Notes: generated from the sequence alone by a model not told the origin. A stretch of DNA of 64,000 bases from Arenibacter sp. ARW7G5Y1 (GCF_003201775.1 NZ_QJJZ01000001.1:567233-631232), one strand, 5' to 3'. Positions 7,572-15,848 are shown, counted from the stretch's first letter. Translations and numbers: made by a program.

Positions 7572-8984
7572 TCATTTGATCTTAATGGGCATTTCATAAT
7601 CTTCGGTCATGTTATAGGGCATTTTCCAAATGTCACCTTCAAAATTTCCAAAATAAAGTTCGGATTTGCTGAACTGGTGCGAGTCTCCATCGGCCCAGAA
7701 AAAACAAAATGGGTCTTTATAATTTACGGGTCTTCGTACATAGGAATGGCTAAAGGGACTATGCTCTGTTATGGCTTTTACCTTTTCCCATGTTTCTCCC
7801 TTATCCTTGGATTGCCAAATGGCCAGTTCCCCACCTACGCCCCAATCCTGGTCCCCTTTTTCGGTAGGTCCAACAATTTTCCAATCGTCTGGGGTTATAA
7901 AGAGACTCCCCATATCATAATTATGGTCCGAGGTAGTTACCACAGTAGTTTGCCATTCCGTGCCGTTCCATTTGGTAATACACCACTCGTACGGAGCGCT
8001 CACAGGACCGGGTTCGTGGCCATTACTTCTAATATATAGGCAGGTTGGATTACCCATGGCATCAAAGCCCATATCTTTTAGGTACACATTTTTTTCCTGG
8101 GAGGCGTAATCCATCACTTTGGAGCAACTGTTCAGGTCTATCACCGGAAGAGGTGTTTTTACGCCATCAACGGTTGTCCATGTGGCTCCAAAGTCGCCCG
8201 ATTGTATATAGTATAGATCCGTCCTTTTGTCCACATTTCCATTGGGGTGTCGGTTAAAAAACGTTCCTAGCACCTTGCCGTCATATAGGTCGCTGGTCTG
8301 GTAATGCCCAGATTTTTCACCTTCCATTTCAGGGATGGCGGCAAGCAATTTATCATCGGTCCAAGAGATGCCGTCCTTGCTGGTTTCAAAATAGAGTTGG
8401 CGTACGCCGGTGTATTTTGTGAAAAATTGAAAGAAGCCAAAATTGGTATACCGGGGTTGTGGGTAGGTCATTTCCTCTTCCGTAATCTGTACAAATTCCT
8501 TAATGGAATAGGGCGTCTTACTTTTGTATTTATAACCTGGTCTTTTAGCACCCCGCCCACTGATAAACACCCAAATGTAACCAGCGCCATCTAGCAATAT
8601 GGAGGGATTGTCATGTGGGTCGTCTACCCCATTTTTGTCATAGACTATGGTGGGTCGTGAGACCATTCCCGTTTTATGGTCGAACTCCCCGATCATACAG
8701 AGCAGGTGACGTTGGTCTGCAGAGGGTGTTCCCCCATATACAAAGAAGGTTTTTTTAACTTCGGGGGCGTATATGGCTAGGGGAACATGTTTTGCGGTGT
8801 AGGTTCCTAATGCTCCTGAGTATTTGTCTCCATACTCGTACTTCTGATTTAATTGGAACCAAATGCCCCTGTAGCCGTTGATTTTTGTATTGGTCAAGCT
8901 TTGTCCAAAGGCATTTCCAGCAAAAAAAATAATAAAAAGAAGGGGCATTAAGTTGAAGTTCGTTTGAGCTTTAATACGTTGCAT
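7572..8984 (-). CDS. Secreted BNR-4-type beta-propeller protein, possible polysaccharide lyase
   Basis: 470 residues with a signal peptide (hydrophobic core LMPLLFIIFFAGNAFG, cleavage after GQ). The mature chain is all-beta with repeated S-x-D-x-G-x-x-W blades (TSKDGISWTD, QSGDFGATWTT, QSKDKGETWEK), the Asp-box pattern of propellers. Other landmarks are GYRGIWF, KYSGALGTYTAKH and DPHDNPSI followed by WVFISGRG. This combination recalls the BNR-4 family and the seven-bladed ulvan/rhamnogalacturonan lyases of PL24/PL25, where conserved His and Tyr act on uronates; that link is from memory and not proven. Alternatives are a sialidase-like or purely binding protein. It sits 6 bases after a GNAT gene. 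Confidence 0.72.
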   Translation of the reverse strand: MQRIKAQTNFNLMPLLFIIFFAGNAFGQSLTNTKINGYRGIWFQLNQKYEYGDKYSGALGTYTAKHVPLAIYAPEVKKTFFVYGGTPSADQRHLLCMIGEFDHKTGMVSRPTIVYDKNGVDDPHDNPSILLDGAGYIWVFISGRGAKRPGYKYKSKTPYSIKEFVQITEEEMTYPQPRYTNFGFFQFFTKYTGVRQLYFETSKDGISWTDDKLLAAIPEMEGEKSGHYQTSDLYDGKVLGTFFNRHPNGNVDKRTDLYYIQSGDFGATWTTVDGVKTPLPVIDLNSCSKVMDYASQEKNVYLKDMGFDAMGNPTCLYIRSNGHEPGPVSAPYEWCITKWNGTEWQTTVVTTSDHNYDMGSLFITPDDWKIVGPTEKGDQDWGVGGELAIWQSKDKGETWEKVKAITEHSPFSHSYVRRPVNYKDPFCFFWADGDSHQFSKSELYFGNFEGDIWKMPYNMTEDYEMPIKIK

Positions 8985-8990
8985 TTTTTC

Positions 8991-9440
8991 CTATTTTGTT
9001 TTACTAAAGCATTTTTTTTTGATGCCCCCCGGACCAATATATTCACCTGTCTCTTGAAACCCAAACTTCTCATATAAGTTTATTGCTGGGGCATTGGCCC
9101 AACCAGTTTCTACAATAAGGGTCTCAGAATTGTCATAATCTTCCACGAACAATAAGAGCTTACGGGCAATTCCCTGCCTAAAATATTTTGGATGTACTAC
9201 CAGGCTACAGATTTCAAGCGTATTTTTAAGTTGGTTTATTTCAACTGCAGCAGCCAAAACTTCACCTTTCCATACACCATAAAATTGGGTGTTCCTATTT
9301 TGAAAATCGGAAGTAGTCCTTTGTAACGGAGGAAAATCCGAGACCCCCAGTAAGTCTGCCTCGATGCGGTAGGATTCTTGAAAAAGCGTGTGGAGTTTTT
9401 CCGCATTGGAAATTTCTGAATGGATTATTTTTTTGATCAT
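8991..9440 (-). CDS. GNAT family N-acetyltransferase
   Basis: 149 residues, a single GNAT domain. The acetyl-CoA pyrophosphate loop is seen as VHPKYFRQGIARKLL (R/Q-x-x-G-x-A) near residues 82-96, and the C-terminal NAPAINLYEKFGFQETGEY is the usual beta6-alpha4 end. Cytoplasmic; the acceptor amine is unknown. It is the first gene of a five-gene minus-strand run, with only 6 bases to the propeller gene. Confidence 0.88.
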   Translation of the reverse strand: MIKKIIHSEISNAEKLHTLFQESYRIEADLLGVSDFPPLQRTTSDFQNRNTQFYGVWKGEVLAAAVEINQLKNTLEICSLVVHPKYFRQGIARKLLLFVEDYDNSETLIVETGWANAPAINLYEKFGFQETGEYIGPGGIKKKCFSKTK

Positions 9441-9563
9441 TGTTTCTTTAATAGACCTTGCTTTGAGGAATAAAGTCCCTATAATAGCCTAAGATAACAA
9501 TTCCTTTTTACTACCTATTATTTGTTTAAAATTCAAGATTGATATGGGGATGACAAAACAATA

Positions 9564-9653
9564 GCTCCTTCCCTTGGCGAAGCCTGTCTTGCGTTTTTCG
9601 TGGGAGGACAAGGTGGCTTCTCCGACTATAGGAAGAGAAGACGGAAGGGATTG
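9564..9653. repeat. 90-bp dispersed repeat, copy 1
   Basis: Begins gctccttcccttggc, contains ggacaaggtggcttctccga, and ends gggattg. It matches the copy at 10708-10797 over its full length with about ten differences. The two copies bracket the XRE regulator gene in the same orientation. Confidence 0.9.
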
Positions 9654-9693
9654 AAACGCAAAGCTAGTTGTTTTACGTGAATGGGTTTATGAA

Positions 9694-9717
9694 GTGAGAA
9701 GTGGCAAGACTTTGCAC
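9694..9717. repeat. Hairpin repeat copy 8 (degenerate)
   Basis: GTGAGAAGTG, four-base loop, GACTTTGCAC. The right arm is intact and the left arm has two changes. The upstream leader (agttgtt...gggtttatgaa) matches that of other copies. Confidence 0.6.
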
Positions 9718-9887
9718 AATTCATTCCCCTCTTCGTTCCAAGAGGGGAGCTAAAAGAATTGGTCGTTGGGAGCCTGCCTATAGGTAGAAAAGGAGCTATA
9801 ATGACGAAGGAAGCTCCTATTACAAAAGAAAAAATAGCCTCACTTTGCCTAGCAGATCAAAGGTTGTTAAGTTTTTAGATATTTGCA

Positions 9888-10484
9888 TTATTTGAATATT
9901 TTAAGGGCAGGTATATAGCGAGGTCTTTTGTTCTTAAACACTTTCATGGCGTTTACAATTATTATGGTAATATTATAGATGTATAGGACTATTACCGGAA
10001 TATATAATTTTAAGAGACTTGCCGGTCCTACGATGGTCCCAAAATACCCCATTATTACGCCTAAAAATCCAGAAAATAGTATAATAAAATAGGAGAAAAG
10101 AAGTAGGCACCAGGTGATTTCGAAATTTAAAATAGACATGCCTAGTTCACTTACACCCTTATATTTATCCTTTTTCAGGATCCAAAAAATTAGGGGAAGA
10201 ATAATCCCTAAAATTGGAAAGAATAAAAATCCCAATGCCGATAAACTCATAAGTGTCAAATATCCTTTGTCCTCGAGAATTGTCCAATCCAACATTTCAT
10301 CGGGAGAAGTATCCAATGCTAGTGCCAGTCTTTTTAGTGTATCCCCTCTAGGTGCAGATTCGCTATTCTCTATTCTTTGAACAGTCCTTAGACTCAAACC
10401 GGATTCTTCGGCCAGTAATTCTTGGGACATCCCTTTTCTACACCTCAGTTCCTTAACTCGCTGTGATAAACTCAAATTGCTCAC
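9888..10484 (-). CDS. XRE-type helix-turn-helix regulator with DUF4870-like membrane domain
   Basis: 198 residues. Residues 1-65 are a clear Cro/C1-type HTH (SQRVKELRCRKGMSQ, then ESGLSLRTVQRIENS). Residues about 75-185 form four hydrophobic segments resembling the DUF4870/TIC20-like membrane module that Bacteroidota often fuse to XRE domains. The protein would be a membrane-tethered DNA-binding regulator. Targets and signal are unknown. It stands alone between two copies of a 90-bp repeat, which could reflect chance or past transfer of the segment. Confidence 0.85.
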   Translation of the reverse strand: MSNLSLSQRVKELRCRKGMSQELLAEESGLSLRTVQRIENSESAPRGDTLKRLALALDTSPDEMLDWTILEDKGYLTLMSLSALGFLFFPILGIILPLIFWILKKDKYKGVSELGMSILNFEITWCLLLFSYFIILFSGFLGVIMGYFGTIVGPASLLKLYIPVIVLYIYNITIIIVNAMKVFKNKRPRYIPALKIFK

Positions 10485-11081
10485 TTATTATGATTTTTGT
10501 TTGATGTAAAAGTAATTCAGGTTGCCAGTTTCAATAACGTCTCCTATACGACATGTTTGCGTCATTAATGTCAACCCCTTATTCCAGGGGCAGTAAACGG
10601 GAATGGATAATTATATTTCTGTATAATCCAAAAATAATCAAATTCAATCTTTGTATCACTTATTATAAAACCGAGTCTTATTAAACTTGCAGTAACGTTA
10701 AGAACAGGCTCCTTCCCTTGGCTAAGCCTGTCCCGCGTTTTCCGCCGGAGGACAAGGTGGCTTCTCCGACTAGAGGAGGAGAAGACAGTAGGGATTGAAG
10801 GCTCAAGACATTGCTGCATTGACCAAAGTATTGGAAATACTTTAGTTCTAATAAACTATTTAAGGATAGGTTTGTTGAGGGGGATAGGGGGGAGGAACCA
10901 ATGGTGTGCGACTTCTCTCCCGATAGGCGTCGGGGGTCCATGAAAAACGGACTCTGTCATACTAAGTGGATTGGCAGTGTGGGTACTGTCGTGACGAAAC
11001 AATACCCTCCTTTAAAAAAGGGATGTGTCCAAATAGGATAACTAAGCCAGTTGTTAATGAAAGGCAAAAGATTTTTAAGCC
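10485..11081. other. Repeat-bearing intergenic region
   Basis: About 600 bases without a believable gene. Contains the second 90-bp repeat (10708-10797), a purine-rich tract near 10876-10897 (gttgagggggataggggg), and otherwise unremarkable sequence. Open frames through it (10571-10941, minus) are readings of the repeat. Confidence 0.7.
10708..10797. repeat. 90-bp dispersed repeat, copy 2
   Basis: Full-length partner of the copy at 9564, same length and orientation. Begins gctccttcccttggc and ends gggattg. Confidence 0.9.
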
Positions 11082-11924
11082 TTATTTGATCATCCCCAGA
11101 TTAATGACTTCCTGTTCGGTAAGATGTCTCCAGTGTCCACGGGGAAGATCTTTTTTGGTGAGTCCGGCATAGACTACCCTATCCAATTTTACGACCTCGT
11201 ATTCCAGTTCTTCAAAAATACGCCTCACAATTTTGTTACGGGTACTTTTAAGTTCTATTCCTACCTCTCGTTTAGGGGCATTTTCAATAAAACTAACATC
11301 ATCTACCCTAACCACGCTGTCGTCTATAGATATGCCTTCCTTGATCTTAATAAGGTCTTCTCCCCTTAGGTTCTTGTTCAGCTCAACATGATATATTTTG
11401 CGAAGTCCGTTTTTCGGTTTTGTAAGTCGCTTTGTCATTTCCCCATCATTCGTAAATAACAGTAAACCAGTGGTGTTCTTGTCCATTCTCCCTACCACCG
11501 AGAGTTTGGATTTGGAAGCATTGGAAATAAGGGAGGCCACCGTTCTTTTTCCGTGCTCATCCTTTGGCGAGGTAACAAAATCCTTGGGTTTGTTCAGTAG
11601 TACGTATTCCTTTTTCTCGGGATTTAGCAAACGGCCGTCAAACTTTACTTCATCGGTCAGTTTTACCTTGTAGCCCATTTCGGTAATTGGCTTGCCGTTT
11701 ACGGTGACGTTTCCTGCAGAGATATAAATATCGGCATCCCTACGTGAACATACGCCAGAGTTGGCTACATAACGATTTAAACGCATTACATTGGGGTCGG
11801 AAGGTGGTTTTGCTTCCGTTCTCTTTCTTATAGGCGCATTGCCCCGTGCATGGCTCTTTTTTCTAAAAGTGCCCCCTTGTCTTCCTGATGCTTTCTTGTC
11901 ATTATTGGAATCTGACCTACTCAT
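11082..11924 (-). CDS. rluB: 23S rRNA pseudouridine synthase, RluB/RsuA family
   Basis: 280 residues. A basic, low-complexity N-terminal tail (about 1-45) is followed by an S4 RNA-binding domain (MRLNRYVANSGVCSRRDAD, about 47-95) and the RsuA/RluB catalytic domain. The catalytic Asp is in GRMDKNTTGLLLFTND, near residue 145, and the C-terminal segment VKLDRVVYAGLTKKDL is typical of the RluB subfamily. The family isomerises a uridine of 23S rRNA (U2605 in E. coli) to pseudouridine. A perfect TAnnTTTG box lies about 20 bases upstream. Divergent genes are absent; the UbiA gene is 74 bases upstream on the same strand. Confidence 0.9.
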   Translation of the reverse strand: MSRSDSNNDKKASGRQGGTFRKKSHARGNAPIRKRTEAKPPSDPNVMRLNRYVANSGVCSRRDADIYISAGNVTVNGKPITEMGYKVKLTDEVKFDGRLLNPEKKEYVLLNKPKDFVTSPKDEHGKRTVASLISNASKSKLSVVGRMDKNTTGLLLFTNDGEMTKRLTKPKNGLRKIYHVELNKNLRGEDLIKIKEGISIDDSVVRVDDVSFIENAPKREVGIELKSTRNKIVRRIFEELEYEVVKLDRVVYAGLTKKDLPRGHWRHLTEQEVINLGMIK

Positions 11925-11942
11925 ATGTACTATAATTTATTG

Positions 11943-11950
11943 CAAAGGTA
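11943..11950 (-). promoter_or_regulatory. Candidate -7 box upstream of rluB
   Basis: Minus strand TACCTTTG, a perfect match to the Bacteroidota -7 consensus TAnnTTTG, 18 bases before the ATG. No clear -33 TTG at the expected spacing, so support is partial. Confidence 0.38.
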
Positions 11951-11998
11951 GCAAAGGAAATCGTATGTATAGGATATTGTAGGGGTTATTAGCAATTC

Positions 11999-12904
11999 TT
12001 AGAGAATTCTATTCAATACCAGATCTATATTGATCAATAAAATACTGAATACTCCCAGTATGATGATCAGTTTTAGAATATTGTGCAGCCATACATAGTG
12101 TTTTTTGCTGTTCGATTTTACCAAAAGGACTAGAAATCCCATCAACAAAAAAATACAGCCTATAAAATAAAGGTACATATAGCCCACATCAAAATATTCT
12201 ATCAGAAGGTAGGAGGGGAGCAACGTTAGGCCGATCAAAATAGCGATACAGGTCTTGGAAAATTTTGCTCCGTACAATATGGGAATGGTCTTGTAGTTCT
12301 GGGCCATATCCCCTGCCATGTTTTCCAGGTCTTTGATCATTTCCCGGGCCAATATCAACAGGAAAAGAAAAAGTGCATGGACAAAAATTACGGTATCAAA
12401 ATTCTTGTAATACACAAAAACAGCAAAAAAGGGGGCAATGGCCAGGGTGGCCGAAACGAAATTTCCCAAAAAAGGGACCTTCTTTAACTTGTGGGAATAA
12501 AACCATATTCCAAAAATATAGGCCGAAAAGAACACTACGGCCCTAAAGGAGACATAACTAGCAAAGAATACGGAAAGAAAATTCAGCACAAAATAGGTGG
12601 TGAGTTTGGTGCGCTGACTAACCAAACGATCCAGCATACTCTTACGAGGTTTATTGATCAGGTCTTTTTCCGCATCGTAAAAATTATTGATGATATAACC
12701 TGCTGCGATTACCAAGGCCGAACTGAGAACAATAACGAATAGGTTGCCATCAAAAACAACTTTTCGCAGTGGTAAATGGGGAGCTAAAATATAAATGGAG
12801 GCCAAGTACTGTGCCAAGGTAATCATAAGAATGTTGTAACCTCTGACCACAGAAAACAGGCTCAGGAACTTTAATAGCAAGAGCTTGTTTTTTCTACTAA
12901 GCAT
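11999..12904 (-). CDS. UbiA-family prenyltransferase
   Basis: 301 residues, about eight to nine membrane segments. The two Asp-rich prenyl-diphosphate/Mg sites of UbiA enzymes are present: NNFYDAEKD at about 73-81 (first Asp replaced by Asn) and KDLENMAGD near 192-200. The neighbours mevalonate kinase (11 bases upstream) and diphosphomevalonate decarboxylase make isoprenoid precursors, which fits a prenyl-transfer role. In flavobacteria similar proteins are annotated as geranylgeranylglycerol-phosphate geranylgeranyltransferases; the acceptor here cannot be read from sequence. Inner membrane. Likely co-transcribed with the two upstream genes. Confidence 0.85.
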   Translation of the reverse strand: MLSRKNKLLLLKFLSLFSVVRGYNILMITLAQYLASIYILAPHLPLRKVVFDGNLFVIVLSSALVIAAGYIINNFYDAEKDLINKPRKSMLDRLVSQRTKLTTYFVLNFLSVFFASYVSFRAVVFFSAYIFGIWFYSHKLKKVPFLGNFVSATLAIAPFFAVFVYYKNFDTVIFVHALFLFLLILAREMIKDLENMAGDMAQNYKTIPILYGAKFSKTCIAILIGLTLLPSYLLIEYFDVGYMYLYFIGCIFLLMGFLVLLVKSNSKKHYVWLHNILKLIIILGVFSILLINIDLVLNRIL

Positions 12905-12915
12905 AGGGGTTGGAT

Positions 12916-13854
12916 TTAGAAGTTATAAACCACTTCCAAATTATAGCCTTTCAGGGCCTTTTTTGCCTTGTTGAAGTCTTCGGTAAATCCCAAAATATAG
13001 CCACCGCCGCCAGAGCCACAGAGTTTTAGATAATAGTCATTGGTATCTATCCCCTGCTTCCACAGTTTGTGGAATTCCACGGGGATCATAGGCTTAAAAT
13101 TATCCAGGACTACATGGGACAACTGCTTTAAATTCCCAAACAGGGATTTTACGTTCCCATTTATAAAATCTTCCACACAAGCATCGGTGTGCTTAATAAA
13201 CTGATCCTTTAGCATCGCCCGAAAACCTTCGTGTTTCATTTGCTCCATAAACAAATGTACCATCGGAGCAGTTTCCCCAGTGCTACCACTGTCCAAAAGG
13301 AATACAGCACCCTTGCCATCCAAATTTTGTGACGGAATGCTGGTAGATTCTATATTGTCCTTGGAATTTATGAGTATTGGCAGACTTAAATAGCTGTTCA
13401 AGGGGTCCAATCCGGAGGATTTACCATGGAAAAATGATTCCATTTTTCCGAAAATGGTCTTCAGTTTTAATAATTTTTCCCTTGTAAGATTCTCTAATAC
13501 GGTAATTTTTTCAAAGGCATATTTATCGTAAATGGCCGCCACCAAGGCGCCGCTACTACCTACGCCGTATCCTTGCGGAATGGAACTGTCAAAATACATT
13601 CCGTCGGCTATATCCTTATTCAAGGCCTTCAGGTCAAAAGTCACCAATTCATGGTCTTTCTGCTGCAGGTCTTTTAAATATTCTGCAAAGGCCCTAAGGC
13701 TGGCGTTCGACTTCTTTGCCGCCTCAGAATTCTTGTTTTTTGATTTTAGAGCTCCCTTAAAAAAATTATAGGGTATGGAAAGCCCTTTGGAATCCTTTAT
13801 GATTCCATATTCCCCAAAAAGTAAAATTTTAGAGTAAAATAGCGGTCCTTTCAT
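12916..13854 (-). CDS. mvk: Mevalonate kinase (GHMP kinase)
   Basis: 312 residues. GHMP kinase motifs in order: SKILLFGEYG at 8-17 (motif 1), the ATP loop PQGYGVGSSGAL at 93-104, a GLDPLNS segment near 160 with the likely catalytic Asp, and the C-terminal CGSGGGGYILGF. The enzyme phosphorylates mevalonate with ATP in the cytosol. Its position between diphosphomevalonate decarboxylase and a UbiA prenyltransferase supports mevalonate over other GHMP substrates. Phosphomevalonate kinase and HMG-CoA reductase are not in the window. Gap to the UbiA gene is 11 bases. Confidence 0.88.
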   Translation of the reverse strand: MKGPLFYSKILLFGEYGIIKDSKGLSIPYNFFKGALKSKNKNSEAAKKSNASLRAFAEYLKDLQQKDHELVTFDLKALNKDIADGMYFDSSIPQGYGVGSSGALVAAIYDKYAFEKITVLENLTREKLLKLKTIFGKMESFFHGKSSGLDPLNSYLSLPILINSKDNIESTSIPSQNLDGKGAVFLLDSGSTGETAPMVHLFMEQMKHEGFRAMLKDQFIKHTDACVEDFINGNVKSLFGNLKQLSHVVLDNFKPMIPVEFHKLWKQGIDTNDYYLKLCGSGGGGYILGFTEDFNKAKKALKGYNLEVVYNF

Positions 13855-13971
13855 TTCTTTAAGATAACTATAAATAATTTAAATTCTTTCAAAGACATTA
13901 AAATAACAAAAGATGCAACTGAATGATTAACGTAATATCCCACAATTAATTATTCACTTTCCGTTTGAAAA

Positions 13972-15054
13972 TTATAGCTTTCTTGCCCCTTTTCCAATTT
14001 GATCGCAAATATACTGCCCGTTTTCGCAATATACAACCAACTCATTATTAATAAATTGATAAACTTCTTCTTTTTCGCTTTCCGGATATAGCACATGCAC
14101 ATTGGCCCCAGCATCCAATGTAAAACAGAGGTGGGTTTTGGACGATTCCCTAAAGGTCCATATTTTATTGATGATCTCCAGGGTGTTGGGCTTCATCAAC
14201 ATAAAATAGGGCATACTGGTCATCATCATGGCATGCAAGGTCAGTGCTTCGCTTTCTACGATTTTAATAAACTCCAATAAATTTCCTTCTTCAAAAATCC
14301 TTTTTAATTTAGACAGATTTTTATGCGCTTGGTCGAACCGTTGTTCCGCAAAAGGATGATCGTGCATTAAATTATGGCCAAGGCTACTGCTTACCTGTTT
14401 GGATCCCTTGTCTACCAAAAGAATGGTATCCTGATAATTCTTAAAAATCGGATGCACTTTATAGGGATATTTTATGGCATAAAGATCGGTGCTGTCCAAG
14501 GTGTCCTTATGTGCCCCCCACTGCATTAAATCCCCTTCAATACTACGGCAAGCGCTTCCAGATCCCAATCGGGCTATAAAAGAGGCTTTCTTTTTAAAGA
14601 AATCAGGGTTCATTGTTGGATTTAACTCCCTTTCCAGTTGTATAAGGCAAAGTGCTAGGGCAGACATGCCACTGGCCGATGAGGCAATACCACTGCTGTG
14701 GGGAAAGGAATTGGAAGTTTCTATCGTAAAATGATAGGCTTTTAAGAAGGGCAGATAGGGCTCCGTCCTCTTTAAGAACGTATTTATTTTTGGTTTAAAA
14801 TCTTCTTTGGGCTTCCCGTCAAAAAAAAGGTCAAAAGAAAAGTCCAAGGCCTTATTTTTTAATTTTTTGTAGGTAATGGTTGTTGTGGTAGCGCAAGTGT
14901 CCAGGGTAAAGCTGATGGATGGGTTGGCGGGAATCTGATGTTCCTTTTTCCCCCAGTATTTTACTAAGGCAATATTACTGGGCGATTTATAAGTAACTTT
15001 TCCTTCCATTTTGTCTGTAGTATAAGAGGAAGGTATAAAGTCTTTATCGGTCAT
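13972..15054 (-). CDS. mvaD: Diphosphomevalonate decarboxylase
   Basis: 360 residues. Family signatures are SNIALVKYWGKKE at 26-38, PHSSGIASSASGMSALAL at about 118-134 (ATP loop), GSGSACRSIEGDLMQW near 164-179, and LDAGANVHVLY with the conserved Asp near 318. The enzyme converts mevalonate-5-diphosphate to isopentenyl diphosphate with ATP. A shorter start at Met16 is possible, since conserved sequence begins near residue 22. A perfect TAnnTTTG box lies 18 bases before the ATG. It heads the minus-strand isoprenoid run mvaD-mvk-UbiA (117 bases to mvk) and diverges from tspO. Confidence 0.93.
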   Translation of the reverse strand: MTDKDFIPSSYTTDKMEGKVTYKSPSNIALVKYWGKKEHQIPANPSISFTLDTCATTTTITYKKLKNKALDFSFDLFFDGKPKEDFKPKINTFLKRTEPYLPFLKAYHFTIETSNSFPHSSGIASSASGMSALALCLIQLERELNPTMNPDFFKKKASFIARLGSGSACRSIEGDLMQWGAHKDTLDSTDLYAIKYPYKVHPIFKNYQDTILLVDKGSKQVSSSLGHNLMHDHPFAEQRFDQAHKNLSKLKRIFEEGNLLEFIKIVESEALTLHAMMMTSMPYFMLMKPNTLEIINKIWTFRESSKTHLCFTLDAGANVHVLYPESEKEEVYQFINNELVVYCENGQYICDQIGKGARKL

Positions 15055-15071
15055 ATTGCAATCAATTTGTA

Positions 15072-15079
15072 CAAAGATA
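15072..15079 (-). promoter_or_regulatory. Candidate -7 box of the mvaD operon
   Basis: Minus strand TATCTTTG, perfect for the Bacteroidota TAnnTTTG box, 17 bases before the mvaD ATG. A good -33 TTG is not seen. Confidence 0.42.
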
Positions 15080-15148
15080 GCTTTTAAGTGGTTTTACTAT
15101 AGATCCTGTTAAAATAAATTGTTAATTTAGGGCGTAAACAACCAACCT

Positions 15149-15622
15149 TTGAAAAAGCAACTTACCTATATCACAATTTCAGTAGCCGTATGTTTAACCA
15201 TTGGGTTTTTATCAAGTTTTGCAACGCAATCCTCGGTAAATGGTTGGTTTTTGGAACTGAATAAACCAAGTTTTAATCCGCCTAATTGGATTTTTGCCCC
15301 AGTCTGGACCGTACTTTATATAATGATGGGGGTTGCAGCGGGGATTGTCTGGGCAAAGGGGTTTTATCATATTTGGGTAAAAACGGCCTTGTACCATTTC
15401 GGGATACAGTTGTTGTTCAATGCGCTATGGAGTATAATTTTCTTTGGATTTAAGAATCCGTTCGCCGCCTTACTCGTTATTCTCACCTTGTTAATATTGT
15501 TGATCTTTACCATAAAATGGTTTAAGGTGGTGAGCACGACTGCAGCCTATTTATTGATTCCTTATCTACTGTGGGTGTGTTTTGCCACGGCCCTGAATTA
15601 TAAGATTTGGGAATTGAATTAA
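15149..15622 (+). CDS. tspO: TspO/MBR family membrane protein
   Basis: 157 residues with five membrane segments. Family motifs: GWFLELNKPSFNPPNW (residues about 32-47), FAPVWTVLYIMMGVAAG, the LFNALWSIIFFG segment, and C-terminal PYLLWVCFATALNY. The start is TTG at 15149, the only start that keeps the first membrane helix (MKKQLTYITISVAV). TspO proteins bind porphyrins and sterols and act in stress and tetrapyrrole handling; the exact role here is unknown. Divergent from mvaD with a 94-base shared promoter region. Confidence 0.93.
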   Translation: MKKQLTYITISVAVCLTIGFLSSFATQSSVNGWFLELNKPSFNPPNWIFAPVWTVLYIMMGVAAGIVWAKGFYHIWVKTALYHFGIQLLFNALWSIIFFGFKNPFAALLVILTLLILLIFTIKWFKVVSTTAAYLLIPYLLWVCFATALNYKIWELN

Positions 15623-15679
15623 TTTTTTTCTTAGCCTTATATTGAAAGTGGTAAGAGAAAAGACCCTTCTTCACTAGGT

Positions 15680-15709
15680 GGTCCCTAAAATCTCGGGATT
15701 TTATGGACC
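15680..15709. repeat. Inverted repeat A
   Basis: GGTCCCTAAAATC, loop TCGG, GATTTTATGGACC: 13-base arms with a single mismatch and a compact tetraloop. Confidence 0.85.
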
Positions 15710-15766
15710 GATGCCATGGCCTAAATTATTTCCAAGGCTTCAATAATTCTTTACGGCCATGTCATC
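15710..15766. repeat. Inverted repeat B
   Basis: Arms GATGCCATGGCC (15710-15721) and GGCCATGTCATC (15755-15766), 11 of 12 pairing. Inside lie ATTATT and AATAAT, which can extend the stem. It starts on the base after repeat A ends. Confidence 0.8.
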
Positions 15767-15811
15767 TCCACGACGGAAAAAGAATCAGCCTGGCCTCGGC
15801 TATAACTGGCT

Positions 15812-15848
15812 CCTCATAACCAAGGAACACCGCACCTTGGTTATGAGG
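15812..15848. repeat. Inverted repeat C
   Basis: CCTCATAACCAAGG, nine-base loop, CCTTGGTTATGAGG: a perfect 14-base stem. A T-run (cgtttttatt) follows six bases after it, so it could terminate tspO transcription. Confidence 0.9.

Larger units (their letters stand above)
9441..9887. other. Repeat-bearing intergenic region
   Basis: No gene. Contains the first 90-bp repeat (9564-9653), a degenerate hairpin repeat (9694-9717), and CCCCTCTT-cgttcc-AAGAGGGG, a perfect 8-base inverted repeat near 9726-9747. Confidence 0.7.

Noticed and set aside
10571-10941. Two overlapping minus-strand frames (82 and 86 codons)
   Set aside because: They translate the 90-bp repeat; the other repeat copy does not keep the frame, so they are not conserved coding sequence.
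15812-15848. Perfect inverted repeat as an integron attC site
   Set aside because: The arms do not carry the GTTRRRY/RYYYAAC core sites, and no integrase or cassette series is near.
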